Counted from the first letter of the stretch, positions 1-8,235 are shown. The stretch: DNA of 16,721 bases from Brachyspira pilosicoli (GCF_019402445.1 NZ_SRZM01000094.1:1-16721), one strand, 5' to 3'. Notes: a model not told the origin generated them from the sequence alone. Made by a program: numbers and translations.

Positions 1-124
1 AATAAAATTAATTTAATATAAATTACAAAATGGAATTGTATTTTTACTATGATATTTTTTTAGATTATATATGTTAATGAATTAATTATAAAACAAAGAC
101 ATAATCAAAAAAGATTATTATAAT

Positions 125-664
125 TTACTCTTCTTTTTTTATATCAGAGATTATATTATCTACAGAGTTTTTATTAAGGAAGTCTATTTTCTTGCCGTAA
201 TTTTTTAAAAGCATTTCTTCATCTTCTGTTTTAACTGCTTTGCTTGATATTATAGTTTTTAGCATATGCATCATTAAAGCATGGTGAATTTTTAATTTAT
301 CAAAGTCTATGCATCCTCTCAAAAAATAAAACTTTATATTCTCTTTTTCATTAGGTTTAAAATTCTTATCTAATGAAGCATTATAAATATCCTTATCATT
401 AGGGTCGCCTATACCTATAACAACAGAGTATATTTTTTTATTATTATGTAAACTATTATAAAGTTTTCTAATTGTTTTAATAGCAGATAATTTGCCTGCA
501 TATAATGCACTTACGAATATTATTTTATTATAATCATTTAAAGTATTTAAAGATACATGCCCTATTTCAAATATATCAGCATGCAATTTATCTGAAATCC
601 ATTTAGAATATGTTTTAGAAGAACCATATTTACTTTTATAAAGCACAGCAATATCTTTTGACAT
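125..664 (-). CDS. Flavodoxin-domain protein (HemG/flavodoxin-like)
   Basis: The 179-aa protein probably binds FMN and acts in cytoplasmic electron transfer; its partner is unknown. The N-terminus is a typical flavodoxin first strand and phosphate loop (IAVLYKSKYGSSKTY, residues 5-19). A second landmark, SALYAGK (about 52-58), resembles the YAGK segment of HemG-type protoporphyrinogen oxidases and the flavodoxin_5 family, and FLRGCIDFDKL (about 114-124) matches the FxGxLD region of that group. Length is normal for a single flavodoxin domain. The start is fixed by the need for the first strand, but no Shine-Dalgarno sequence precedes it, and a TATAAT lies only 3 nt upstream of the ATG. It is divergent from ilvD and no heme genes are nearby, so a HemG role cannot be claimed. 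The family call is solid; the function is inferred. Confidence 0.8.
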   Translation of the reverse strand: MSKDIAVLYKSKYGSSKTYSKWISDKLHADIFEIGHVSLNTLNDYNKIIFVSALYAGKLSAIKTIRKLYNSLHNNKKIYSVVIGIGDPNDKDIYNASLDKNFKPNEKENIKFYFLRGCIDFDKLKIHHALMMHMLKTIISSKAVKTEDEEMLLKNYGKKIDFLNKNSVDNIISDIKKEE

Positions 665-801
665 GAGATTATAATATAATAAATAATTTTTTTTGCAATA
701 ATAATATTCAATAATTTTAATATAAAAAGCACTTGATTTTTTATCATTCTACTAATAGAATGTATGCAATTATAATTTTATTAAAATATGGAGAAATAAT
801 T
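665..801. promoter_or_regulatory. Divergent intergenic region, flavodoxin / ilvD
   Basis: This 137-bp gap must hold promoters for both flanking genes. Toward ilvD, TTGATT (733-738) and TAGAAT (756-761) are separated by 17 nt, and a TATAAT also lies at 771-776 without a good -35. A short palindrome, cattct-actaat-agaatg (745-762), overlaps the first -10 box and could be an operator. Toward the flavodoxin gene, TATAAT on the minus strand (668-673) lies almost against the start codon. These are pattern matches only. Confidence 0.4.
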
Positions 802-2484
802 ATGAGTTTCAGAGAAAACAGTTCTTTAAGAAGCGACAGAGTATTAAAGGGTGATGAAAGAGCACCAAATAGGTCTTTATTCTACTCTATGGGTTATACT
901 GATGAAGAATTAAAAAGACCTCTGATTGGAATTATTTCTGCATATAGTGAAATTGTGCCTGGACATATACATCTTGATAAACTTTCTCAAGCTGTTAAGG
1001 CTGGTGTTTTAATAGGAGGAGGTACACCTATACTTATACCTTCTATAGGTGTATGTGATGGAATAGCTATGGGACACTTGGGAATGAAATATTCACTTCC
1101 TTCAAGAGAGTTAATAGCTGATTCTGTTGAGAGTATGGTTATAGCACATGGATTAGATGGAGTTGTGCTTGTTCCTAACTGCGACAAAATAGTTCCTGGT
1201 ATGATAATGGGACTTTTGAGAATGAATATACCTGGAATAGTTATAAGCGGAGGAGCTATGCTTCCTGGAGAGCATGGGGATAACAAAGTAAGCTTATCAA
1301 ATATATTTGAAGCTGTTGGAGCAAAAAAAGCTAATCTTATAAACGATGCTGAATTAGAAGAATATGCTCAGCATACATGCCCTAGCTGCGGTTCTTGTGC
1401 GGGAATGTATACTGCTAATAGTATGAATTGTCTTTCTGAGGCTTTAGGGATAGCTTTACCAGGTAACGGAACAATACCTGCTGTTTATTCTGCTAGAACT
1501 TTGCTTGCTAAAAAAGCTGGTATGCAGGTTATGGAATTATTGAAAAAAGACATAAAACCATTAGATATAATAACTAAAGAATCTTTCAAAAATGCACTTG
1601 CAGTGGACATGGCATTAGGCTGTTCAACAAATAGCGTACTTCACCTACTTGCTATAGCTAATGAGGCTGGAATAGAATTAGACTTAAAAATCATAAATGA
1701 AGTAAGCGATCGCACTCCTAATCTTTGTCATTTAGCACCTGCTGGACATAATTATATAGAAGATTTATATAAAGCTGGAGGAATACCTGCTGTTATGAAA
1801 GAGCTTGATAAGGGAGGATTTATAAACACTTCTCTTCTCACTGCTACAGGTAAAACAATAGCTGAAAACATAAAAGATGCTGTAAATAAAAACAATAACG
1901 TTTTAAGAAATATAGAAAATCCTTATAGTAAAACAGGAGGAATTGCAATACTTTGGGGCAACATTGCAAAAGATGGCTGTGTTGTTAAGCGTTCTGCTGT
2001 TGCTGATGAGATGCTTGTACATAAAGGACCTGCTAGAGTATTTGACTCTGAAGAAGAAGCAATAGCTGCAATATATGCTGGTAAAATAAACAAAGGCGAT
2101 GTTGTAGTTATAAGATATGAAGGACCTAAGGGAGGTCCTGGAATGCGTGAGATGTTAAACCCTACTTCTGCACTCGCTGGTATGAAGCTTGATAAAGATG
2201 TTGCATTAATCACTGACGGAAGATTCTCTGGTGCTTCAAGAGGTGCTTCTATAGGGCACGTTTCACCAGAAGCTGCTAGCGGTGGAGAAATAGCATTCAT
2301 AAAAGAAAATGACATCATTAGTATAGACATTCCTAATCATAAAATCAATTTAGAAATCTCTGATGAAGAAATGGAAAAAAGAAGAAAAGAGATTCCTATT
2401 AAACCTTTAAAAGAAATTAGAGGCTGGCTTGGAAGATATAGAAAACTTGTTCAGTCTGCTAATACTGGTGCTGTATTAAAATAA
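802..2484 (+). CDS. ilvD: Dihydroxy-acid dehydratase
   Basis: This cytoplasmic iron-sulfur enzyme dehydrates 2,3-dihydroxy-isovalerate and 2,3-dihydroxy-3-methylvalerate to the keto acids that precede valine, leucine and isoleucine. The ATG at 802 gives 560 aa, the usual length, and has GGAG 8 nt upstream. The frame stays open back to a TTG at 733, but those extra codons are unlike the family. Signatures: VPGHIHL (52-58), GIAMGHLGM (87-95), SLPSRE (98-103), VPNCDK with C127, and [20 protein letters not shown] (191-210) with the likely cluster ligand C199. Near the C-terminus are GRFSGASRG (473-481) and GHVSPEA (485-491). The VPGH at 52-55 stands where [2Fe-2S] members have a ligand cysteine, so an E. 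coli-like oxygen-sensitive [4Fe-4S] cluster is inferred. No other ilv or leu gene is in the window, so it appears monocistronic. Confidence 0.97.
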   Translation: MSFRENSSLRSDRVLKGDERAPNRSLFYSMGYTDEELKRPLIGIISAYSEIVPGHIHLDKLSQAVKAGVLIGGGTPILIPSIGVCDGIAMGHLGMKYSLPSRELIADSVESMVIAHGLDGVVLVPNCDKIVPGMIMGLLRMNIPGIVISGGAMLPGEHGDNKVSLSNIFEAVGAKKANLINDAELEEYAQHTCPSCGSCAGMYTANSMNCLSEALGIALPGNGTIPAVYSARTLLAKKAGMQVMELLKKDIKPLDIITKESFKNALAVDMALGCSTNSVLHLLAIANEAGIELDLKIINEVSDRTPNLCHLAPAGHNYIEDLYKAGGIPAVMKELDKGGFINTSLLTATGKTIAENIKDAVNKNNNVLRNIENPYSKTGGIAILWGNIAKDGCVVKRSAVADEMLVHKGPARVFDSEEEAIAAIYAGKINKGDVVVIRYEGPKGGPGMREMLNPTSALAGMKLDKDVALITDGRFSGASRGASIGHVSPEAASGGEIAFIKENDIISIDIPNHKINLEISDEEMEKRRKEIPIKPLKEIRGWLGRYRKLVQSANTGAVLK

Positions 2485-2497
2485 TTTTTAATAAAAT

Positions 2498-2528
2498 GAT
2501 GTTATGGGATATTTAATCCTATAACATC
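2498..2528 (+). terminator. Hairpin downstream of ilvD
   Basis: Twelve paired bases (gatgttatggga with tcctataacatc, one G-T pair) enclose a 7-nt loop 13 nt after the ilvD stop. There is no T-tract after the stem, so this may be an mRNA 3'-end stabiliser or a weak terminator rather than a classical intrinsic one. Confidence 0.45.
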
Positions 2529-2707
2529 TAATAAGCACTATTAAACCTAAAAGTCATTATAAAAAATTACAGACTGCTTGAATATCTATCTTTTAAGCCA
2601 GGATAAAAATTGTTTAGTTTATAGCTGATATAAGCTTAGACTAAATTTATTTTAAATAAAATTTTTTAAAGGAGCGAAATATGATTATTAGAAATTAATT
2701 TAAAAAA
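2529..2707. other. Gene-poor intergenic stretch with small hairpins
   Basis: No protein of credible length is encoded here. Visible structures are a short stem, gcttgaa (2576-2582) with tttaagc (2592-2598), and a second stem, tttagt (2613-2618) with actaaa (2640-2645). After them comes a very good ribosome binding site leading into a five-codon ORF, listed separately. A leader RNA is possible, but I recognise no known riboswitch. Confidence 0.35.
2681..2698 (+). other. Five-codon ORF with strong ribosome binding site
   Basis: AAAGGAG (2668-2674) sits 6 nt before an ATG that opens only five codons (MIIRN) and then TAA. The site is as good as any gene's in this window, which is odd for such a short frame. 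It could be a leader peptide or the remains of a gene start. A second tiny frame (MDLFHNF, 2707-2730) follows but has no clear binding site. I see no evidence that either is expressed. Confidence 0.25.
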
Positions 2708-2919
2708 TGGACTTGTTTCATAACTTTTAAAGATATTGGTAATAATTATAGTGTTTAAATTTTATAACGGGGCTTTGCCACGCACCCCACTTCTTTTGCG
2801 ACCGAAGGAAGTGCCAGCAAAAGGACTGCATTTTTTAATACTAATATATATCAAATATTATTTATATAAAAATTTAATTTTTTTACTAATCAATATTAAT
2901 AAGTTTTGAAACAAATCTA
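2708..2919. repeat. Putative small intergenic repeat element with GC-rich core
   Basis: The ends are imperfect inverted repeats: 2708-2728 against 2899-2919 pair at 17 of 21 positions, sharing ttgtttca on the left and tgaaacaa on the right. Inside, 2769-2825 is about 58% G+C by hand count, in strong contrast to the AT-rich surroundings. This core contains gggg (2769-2772) facing cccc (2785-2788). It also has two interleaved complementary pairs: cacttc (2788-2793) with gaagtg (2808-2813), and ttttgc (2794-2799) with gcaaaa (2817-2822). A T-run (2831-2836) follows the core. There is no ORF for a transposase. It looks like a non-autonomous dispersed repeat, but only one copy lies in the window, so repetition is inferred. 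Confidence 0.45.
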
Positions 2920-2962
2920 ATATAAAAACAATAAAATAAAAACTAATAAAAAGGATATTAAA

Positions 2963-3901
2963 ATGAAAACACTAAAACAAATAAGTAATTTCTTCGGTAA
3001 ATATATGTCAGTTATAGTATTAGTTGTAGCAGCATTAGCCTTATTTTTCCCAAAATCTGTAAGCTTTATAAAAACAACTTACGTTAACTATCTTCTTATG
3101 ACAGCAATGTTCTGTATGGGTATAACATTAAAAATAGAAGATTTTAAAGTGTTATTCACAAGACCAAAAGATATAGCAATAGGGGCAATAGCACAATTCA
3201 CTATAATGCCATTACTTGCATTCTTACTTTCTTTAGCTTTCAGACTTCCTCCAGAACTTGCAATAGGCGTAATACTTGTAGGCACTTGCCCTGGCGGAAT
3301 ATCATCTAATGTTATAACATATTTAGCTAAAGGAGATGTGCCTTTGTCTGTGGGTATGACTTCTGTATCAACAATACTTGCTCCGCTTGCAACGCCTCTT
3401 CTTACTTTGCTTTATGCTGGGGAGAAAATAGATGTTAATGCTGTTAGTATGTTTATATCAATACTTCAAGTTGTAATAGCTCCTATAATATTAGGTTTTG
3501 TTATAAATAAATTCTTTCATAAATTTGTTGAGCATTTCAAAGATGTACTTCCTTTAATATCAGTAGTAGCAGTTGTTGCAATAGTAGCGGCTGTTGTATC
3601 TGCTAATTCTCAAAGACTTATGCAAGTTGGTCATTTAGTAGTTATAGTTATAATAATACATAATACTTTAGGTTATATGCTTGGATATTTATTAGGTAAG
3701 GTTTGTAAGTTCAATAATGCTAAATGTAAAACTATATCTATAGAAGTTGGTATGCAAAATGCTGGATTAGCTTCATCACTAGCTTCAACACATTTTGCTT
3801 ATATGTCACTCGCTGCTGTACCTGGTGCTATAGGAAGTGTATGGCACTGCATATCAGGTTCTATTGTAGCTAATATAATGGCTTCAAAAATAAAAAAATA
3901 A
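2963..3901 (+). CDS. Bile acid:sodium symporter family transporter
   Basis: This inner-membrane secondary transporter of the BASS/SBF family has 312 aa and about nine or ten hydrophobic segments spread from residue 15 to 305. Family signatures are GTCPGGISSN (107-116), on the first discontinuous helix, and EVGMQNAGLA (261-270), on the second. The acidic and amide residues of the latter (E261, Q265, N266) fall in the region that forms the sodium sites of bacterial homologues. The ATG is preceded by AAAGG about 8 nt upstream. The substrate cannot be read from the sequence: bacterial members carry bile acids, pantoate, other organic anions or keto acids. It stands alone between a repeat-bearing gap and its own terminator, so context gives no hint. 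Confidence 0.9.
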   Translation: MKTLKQISNFFGKYMSVIVLVVAALALFFPKSVSFIKTTYVNYLLMTAMFCMGITLKIEDFKVLFTRPKDIAIGAIAQFTIMPLLAFLLSLAFRLPPELAIGVILVGTCPGGISSNVITYLAKGDVPLSVGMTSVSTILAPLATPLLTLLYAGEKIDVNAVSMFISILQVVIAPIILGFVINKFFHKFVEHFKDVLPLISVVAVVAIVAAVVSANSQRLMQVGHLVVIVIIIHNTLGYMLGYLLGKVCKFNNAKCKTISIEVGMQNAGLASSLASTHFAYMSLAAVPGAIGSVWHCISGSIVANIMASKIKK

Positions 3902-3908
3902 ATTATAA

Positions 3909-3957
3909 AAAACAATAATGAATTTTAATATATGTTATTTAAGTTCATTATTGTTTT
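3909..3957 (+). terminator. Terminator of the symporter gene
   Basis: A perfect 14-bp stem, aaaacaataatgaa (3909-3922) with ttcattattgtttt (3944-3957), begins 7 nt after the stop codon. The loop is long (21 nt) and the T-run forms the end of the stem, so it could also work from the other strand. Confidence 0.65.
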
Positions 3958-4226
3958 AAAGTTTAATTAATACAATTTAAAATATTTTATAATTATTATA
4001 TATAAAATAATATGTAGTAAACGTATTACATATATATATTATTCAATAAAAAAGCATGCTGTATTTTTGATTTATGAACAAGTTAATAATATTTTTACTG
4101 ATAAAGTAATTTTTAATACATATAAAATATAGACTATTATTATAAATATAACAAAAAAATCATTTTATTTTTCATAAACTTCGATTTTTTTATCATATTT
4201 TAATATAAATTTGAAAAAAAATAAAT
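3958..4226. other. AT-rich intergenic region upstream of nrdB
   Basis: No gene is visible. It contains an imperfect palindrome, tatgtagta (4011-4019) with tattacata (4024-4032). It also has two direct copies of ataaatttga (4205-4214 and 4221-4230), the second running into the nrdB -35 box. I looked for paired NrdR boxes and found none that match well. Confidence 0.4.
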
Positions 4227-4254
4227 TTGACAATTTTTTAAGTAAAATTATAAT
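4227..4254 (+). promoter_or_regulatory. Sigma70-type promoter of nrdBA
   Basis: TTGACA (4227-4232) and TATAAT (4249-4254) are perfect consensus boxes separated by 16 nt. Transcription would start near 4261, giving a leader of about 28 nt. An AAGGGG ribosome binding site (4276-4281) lies 7 nt before the ATG. It is the best promoter on the plus strand of this window. Confidence 0.85.
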
Positions 4255-4288
4255 AAAACAACAACAAATATAAGTAAGGGGTAAATTA

Positions 4289-5368
4289 ATGAAAGTAATA
4301 GACATAGAAAAAAAACCTAATCTTGAAAATGAAAGAATATTTTTTGGAGATTTTGGGCACTACATAAGAATAGATTCTGTAAGCCATGAAATAGCAAGAA
4401 AATTAAAAGAGGCAAGTGAAGGAAATACATGGTTTTCAAAGGAAGTAGACTATAAATCTGATAAAACAAGATTTTCTTCTCTTCCAGAAGATGCTCAAAG
4501 GGCTTTTAAGCTTAACATTGCCTATCAAACTCTAATGGATAGCGGTGTTACAAGCGGTTTTTCATCAATATTAAACAGAATAGTTACAAGTTCTATATGG
4601 TCTATTCTTTATTCTAGAATAGCTATAGAGGAAGTTATACATGCTGAAAGTTATTCTTACGGACTTTCTGAAGTTTTTGGGCATTTAGCTACTGAAACTT
4701 TGGATTTGGTTTATAATGATGAGTTTGTAAAGCATAGAATGGAGAAAGAAGTTGAGCTTTTCTCTTGTGTTGATGATTTATGTAATATAGAAAACAGTGG
4801 TGCTAGTCTTGAAGAGAAAAAGAAGGCTGTATTAAAGCTTTTAACTGGTATATATTTGCTTGAGAGTGTAAAATTTCCATTTTCATTTTTAGTAACTTTT
4901 ACAATCAATAATAGCTACAATGATGCAATTACAGGATTTACAAAAACTATTAAACTAATAGCACATGACGAACTTAATACACATGTACCAACTGGTAAAA
5001 ATGTTATAGGAATATTAAGAAAAGATGCCAATCAAGGTTTTAAAGAGTTATTTGACAGCGGTTGGTATAATGATATGGCTAAAGAAATGACTGAGTTTAC
5101 TGTCAATGAAGAGATAAAATGGGCTAAATATTTATTTGACGGTAAAGAAGTTGCTGGTATAAATTCTTCTGTAAGTGAACATTTCATTAAGTATTGGGCT
5201 GGTGTAAGATTAAAAGATTTGGGAGTAGATACAGAATATTTAAAAGAGCCTAAATCTGATATTATAGATTGGTTTAATGCCTACAGAGATATTAATAAAC
5301 AAAACGCTGCACTTCAAGAGACAACAAACACCTCTTATCAAAAAGGTGCATTAAAAAACGATTTATAA
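4289..5368 (+). CDS. nrdB: Class I ribonucleotide reductase, small (beta) subunit
   Basis: This ferritin-like subunit carries the dimetal/tyrosyl-radical site that starts reduction of ribonucleoside diphosphates to dNDPs; it works with NrdA encoded next. In the first half the residues match E. coli NrdB even in number: W48, D84 (TLMDS), E115 and H118 (EEVIH) and radical Y122. E192 (LESVKF), with F196 and F200 after it, matches E204/F208/F212. Near the C-terminus TSYQKG holds Y350, the counterpart of radical-relay Y356. The odd part is the last ligand motif: HDELNTH (226-232) puts four steps between E228 and H232, where the family normally has ExxH. Length (359 aa) is ordinary. The retained Tyr argues for a subclass Ia-like enzyme rather than the Tyr-less Ic type, but the altered motif leaves the metal type open. 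Confidence 0.95.
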   Translation: MKVIDIEKKPNLENERIFFGDFGHYIRIDSVSHEIARKLKEASEGNTWFSKEVDYKSDKTRFSSLPEDAQRAFKLNIAYQTLMDSGVTSGFSSILNRIVTSSIWSILYSRIAIEEVIHAESYSYGLSEVFGHLATETLDLVYNDEFVKHRMEKEVELFSCVDDLCNIENSGASLEEKKKAVLKLLTGIYLLESVKFPFSFLVTFTINNSYNDAITGFTKTIKLIAHDELNTHVPTGKNVIGILRKDANQGFKELFDSGWYNDMAKEMTEFTVNEEIKWAKYLFDGKEVAGINSSVSEHFIKYWAGVRLKDLGVDTEYLKEPKSDIIDWFNAYRDINKQNAALQETTNTSYQKGALKNDL

Positions 5369-5385
5369 TACAGGGTTAATTTATT

Positions 5386-7701
5386 ATGATAGAACTTACC
5401 AAAGATAAAAAGCATATTATTATCAAAAGAGACGGCAGAGAAGAACCATTTAACGAAGAAAAATTAAAAAAAGTTATTAACTGGGCTACAGACGGAAAAG
5501 AAGGCTTTACTAATGCATTGCTAGAAGGTCTAAACATAAAAATAAACGATAGAATGAAAATAGAAGTTCTATATGATGAGCTAATAAACACAGCAGTAAA
5601 TAAAATAAGCCCGCTCTACCCTTCTTATGATACTATAGCAGAAAAATTGTATCTTATGAAGATATATAAAGAAACCTGCAAATTAAAAAAGACAGGAAGC
5701 TATCCTCATATAAAAACTTTTCTTAAAAAAGGAGTTAAACATAAAGTATACGATAAAAATATAGTATCATTATTTTCAGATAAAGAGCTTGATAAAATTA
5801 ACTCTATGATAGTTCCAGATAGGGATTTACTATTTACATATAAAGGACTTGCTATATTTTATAGGAAGTATTGTAAAAACATAGGAAGCAAAAAGCTAGA
5901 ACTTCCACAAATTACCTATATGGTTGCTGCGATGTTTTCTTTTTATGATGATTTTTATAAGGGCAGCAATAAAGATATAGTTGAAAAAAGTAAAGCTGAT
6001 AGATTAAAATATATAAAAAGAACTTATGATATGCTTTCTAAACATGAGGTAACATTTGCAACACCAAGAATAGCAAATAGTATGTCTATAAGACCTCAGC
6101 TTGCAAGCTGTATATTAAATACTCCAGATGATGATACTTGGAGCTTAAATCAAACTGATGGAAATATGGCATTATACTCAAAGTTTTCTGGCGGTATAGC
6201 TTATGATGCTTCATATATAAGAGCTTCTGGTTCTACTATACAAAGCAATAGAGGACGTTCTGACGGACCTGTGCCTTTTATTAAAAGAACAGAGCAGACA
6301 ATATCATCATTCAATCAGGGAGGCGTGAGAAAAGGAGCTTGTGTTATCACTTTCCCTTGGTGGCATTTAGATGTATTAGACCTTATTATGCTTAAAGATG
6401 CAGGCGGTACAGAAGATACTAGGGCTAGAAAATTAGTTTACTCTATTAGAATAAGCAACATATTAAGAGAACGTGTTAATAAAGATGAATATATTACATT
6501 ATTTGACCCTAAAGAGACTCCACTTCTAAATGAAGAGTTTGGAGAAAACTTTAATGTAGCTTATATATATTATGAGAGTAAATCTTCTATTAGAAAAAAG
6601 AGAATTAAGGCAAAGGATTTATTATTTCAAATATTAAAAGTAAGACAAGAAACTGGAAACTTATACCTTACATTTGTAGATAATATTAACGAACAGAATA
6701 TGGTTAATAAATTTGTAGGGGCTTCTAATCTTTGTCAAGAAATAGTTATTCCTTCTTTTCCTTCTAAATTGATAGAAGAGAAATATGTTGTTAATGAAGA
6801 TGGAAGTTATGAGATAGTACAGAGAAAGAAAAGCGGTGAGATTGGTATATGTAATTTGGTTTCTGTAAACTTAATGTCTTGGGTTAATTTTAGCGAAGAG
6901 AAGAAAAAGTCATTTTGCTACACTCTTTTAAGAGGCTGCGATAATATTATAGACAGTCAGTTTTATCCTGTAAAAGAAGGAGAGATTGCAAACAAGAAAA
7001 ATAGACCCATTGGTATAGGGGTTATTAATTATGCCAATTTATTAGCATCAAACAAATTGAAATATACTGATAAAGAGGCATTAGAGTTTACAAACAAAAT
7101 ATTTGAAGATTTATATTATCACATATATGAAGCTTCTAATATATTGGCAAAAGAGCGAGGACCTTACAAAACATTTAATGAATCTAAATGGAGAGAAGGA
7201 AAAACTCCTGTTCATATATCACTTTTAAACAAAAGTTCTAATTTGAAATTTGATATAGATATGGATAAGTGGAATAAGCTAGCAGAGAATATAAAAAATT
7301 ATGGAGTTAGGTTTTCATTCCACGGAGCAATAGCACCAACTGCTACTTCTGGAAAAAGTGTATCTGCCACAGAAAGTATAGAGCCTATAGTAGATTTATT
7401 TTTCGTAGAAGAAGGTATACAAACCCTCCCTAGCTTAGCACCTAATTTGAAAAAAAATAGAGAATATTATGAAAGATGTTGGGATATACCAGCAAAAACT
7501 ATAATAGAATTGGCCGCTATAAGACAAAGATATATAGACCAATCACAATCTTTAAATCTCTATTATGTAAAACCAGATTCTGCAAAAGAGCTTTGGGACG
7601 ATATTCAATATGCTATGGATTTAGGGCTTAAAACGCTTTATTATATGAAAACGCCTAAATCTAATTTTGAGCTTGAAGAAGTTTGTGAGTCTTGTACTTG
7701 A
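5386..7701 (+). CDS. nrdA: Class I ribonucleotide reductase, large (alpha) subunit
   Basis: This is the catalytic and regulatory subunit that reduces ribonucleotides. It has 771 aa, close to E. coli NrdA. An N-terminal ATP-cone (about 10-95, beginning IIIKRDGREEPF) suggests dATP inhibition of overall activity. The active site is recognisable: C242 (LASCIL), N448, C450 and E452 (SNLCQE), and C489 (GEIGIC). The tyrosine pair Y752-Y753 (KTLYYMK) would pass the radical from NrdB. The tail ends CESCT, giving C767 and C770 as the shuttle pair for thioredoxin or glutaredoxin; its CxxC spacing is tighter than in E. coli. It begins 17 nt after nrdB with only a weak AGGG ribosome binding site, so translation may be coupled. 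The order nrdB-nrdA is the reverse of that in E. coli. Confidence 0.97.
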   Translation: MIELTKDKKHIIIKRDGREEPFNEEKLKKVINWATDGKEGFTNALLEGLNIKINDRMKIEVLYDELINTAVNKISPLYPSYDTIAEKLYLMKIYKETCKLKKTGSYPHIKTFLKKGVKHKVYDKNIVSLFSDKELDKINSMIVPDRDLLFTYKGLAIFYRKYCKNIGSKKLELPQITYMVAAMFSFYDDFYKGSNKDIVEKSKADRLKYIKRTYDMLSKHEVTFATPRIANSMSIRPQLASCILNTPDDDTWSLNQTDGNMALYSKFSGGIAYDASYIRASGSTIQSNRGRSDGPVPFIKRTEQTISSFNQGGVRKGACVITFPWWHLDVLDLIMLKDAGGTEDTRARKLVYSIRISNILRERVNKDEYITLFDPKETPLLNEEFGENFNVAYIYYESKSSIRKKRIKAKDLLFQILKVRQETGNLYLTFVDNINEQNMVNKFVGASNLCQEIVIPSFPSKLIEEKYVVNEDGSYEIVQRKKSGEIGICNLVSVNLMSWVNFSEEKKKSFCYTLLRGCDNIIDSQFYPVKEGEIANKKNRPIGIGVINYANLLASNKLKYTDKEALEFTNKIFEDLYYHIYEASNILAKERGPYKTFNESKWREGKTPVHISLLNKSSNLKFDIDMDKWNKLAENIKNYGVRFSFHGAIAPTATSGKSVSATESIEPIVDLFFVEEGIQTLPSLAPNLKKNREYYERCWDIPAKTIIELAAIRQRYIDQSQSLNLYYVKPDSAKELWDDIQYAMDLGLKTLYYMKTPKSNFELEEVCESCT

Positions 7702-7731
7702 TAAAATTAAGATAATAATATAATAATTAAT

Positions 7732-7768
7732 AAAAGCCCTGTAATAATTTACGGGGCTTTATTTTTTT
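7732..7768 (+). terminator. Intrinsic terminator of nrdBA
   Basis: The stem aaagccctgtaa (7733-7744) pairs with ttacggggcttt (7749-7760), with one G-T pair and a 4-nt loop, and is followed by a T-run (7762-7768). It lies about 30 nt after the nrdA stop and is a textbook rho-independent terminator. Confidence 0.92.
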
Positions 7769-7789
7769 ATTTAATATTTATAAATACAT

Positions 7790-7826
7790 AAAAAAACCGC
7801 TATAACCTTTTTCAAGATTACAGCGG
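7790..7826 (-). terminator. Intrinsic terminator of the thrS-infC-rpmI-rplT operon
   Basis: Read on the minus strand, ccgctgtaatc (7826-7816) pairs with ggttatagcgg (7807-7797) through 11 bp including G-U pairs. A run of seven T residues (7796-7790) follows. It is about 40 nt beyond the rplT stop and faces the nrdA terminator, so the two operons end back to back. Confidence 0.88.
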
Positions 7827-7863
7827 GTACATATTGTAAATATTTTTTAATTCTTTATTTATT

Positions 7864-8217
7864 TTAAGCAAGTGCTTTTTTAGCTACTTCAACAACAGCC
7901 TCAAACGCTTTATAATCATCAATAGCTAAATTAGATAAAGCTTTTCTATCTATTAAAACATTAGCTTTTTTAAGACCATTAATAAACTTACTGTAAGATA
8001 TACCTAAAGGTCTGCATGCAGCATTGATACGAAGAGTCCATAATCTTCTCATCATTCTCTTTTTCTGTCTTCTATCACGGTAAGCATATTTTAAGCCTCT
8101 TATTACAGCCTCTTTAGCCTGCTTTGTTTGCTTGCTATGAGAACCATAATAGCCCTTAGCCATTTTTAATATTTTTTTAACTTTTTTCTTTCTTACTATT
8201 CCGCTAACTGCTCTCAT
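7864..8217 (-). CDS. rplT: 50S ribosomal protein L20
   Basis: L20 binds 23S rRNA early in large-subunit assembly and in several bacteria represses its own operon. The 117-aa, strongly basic protein shows the family landmarks [12 protein letters not shown] (about 19-30), [14 protein letters not shown] (about 47-60), ARPLG-like CRPLGISYS (about 68-76) and [15 protein letters not shown] (about 78-92). AAAGGAG lies 6 nt before the ATG. It is the last gene of the operon, 18 nt after rpmI. Length and composition are entirely normal. Confidence 0.98.
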   Translation of the reverse strand: MRAVSGIVRKKKVKKILKMAKGYYGSHSKQTKQAKEAVIRGLKYAYRDRRQKKRMMRRLWTLRINAACRPLGISYSKFINGLKKANVLIDRKALSNLAIDDYKAFEAVVEVAKKALA

Positions 8218-8235
8218 TTTAGTCTCCTTTTAATA

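Noticed and set aside
1..124. Possible gene or terminator at the left edge
   Set aside because: No ORF is visible; the only structure is a 6-bp stem (101-118) around an A-run, too weak to call a terminator.
733..801. Longer ilvD reading frame starting at TTG
   Set aside because: The extra 23 codons are unlike any dihydroxy-acid dehydratase N-terminus and overlap the probable promoter; the ATG at 802 has a good GGAG at proper distance.
1923..2330. Minus-strand ORF inside ilvD
   Set aside because: It lies fully within a clearly conserved gene on the other strand and has low-complexity composition typical of a shadow frame.
3958..4288. NrdR boxes upstream of nrdB
   Set aside because: The only similar strings are simple TA runs; no two properly spaced sites match the known pattern.
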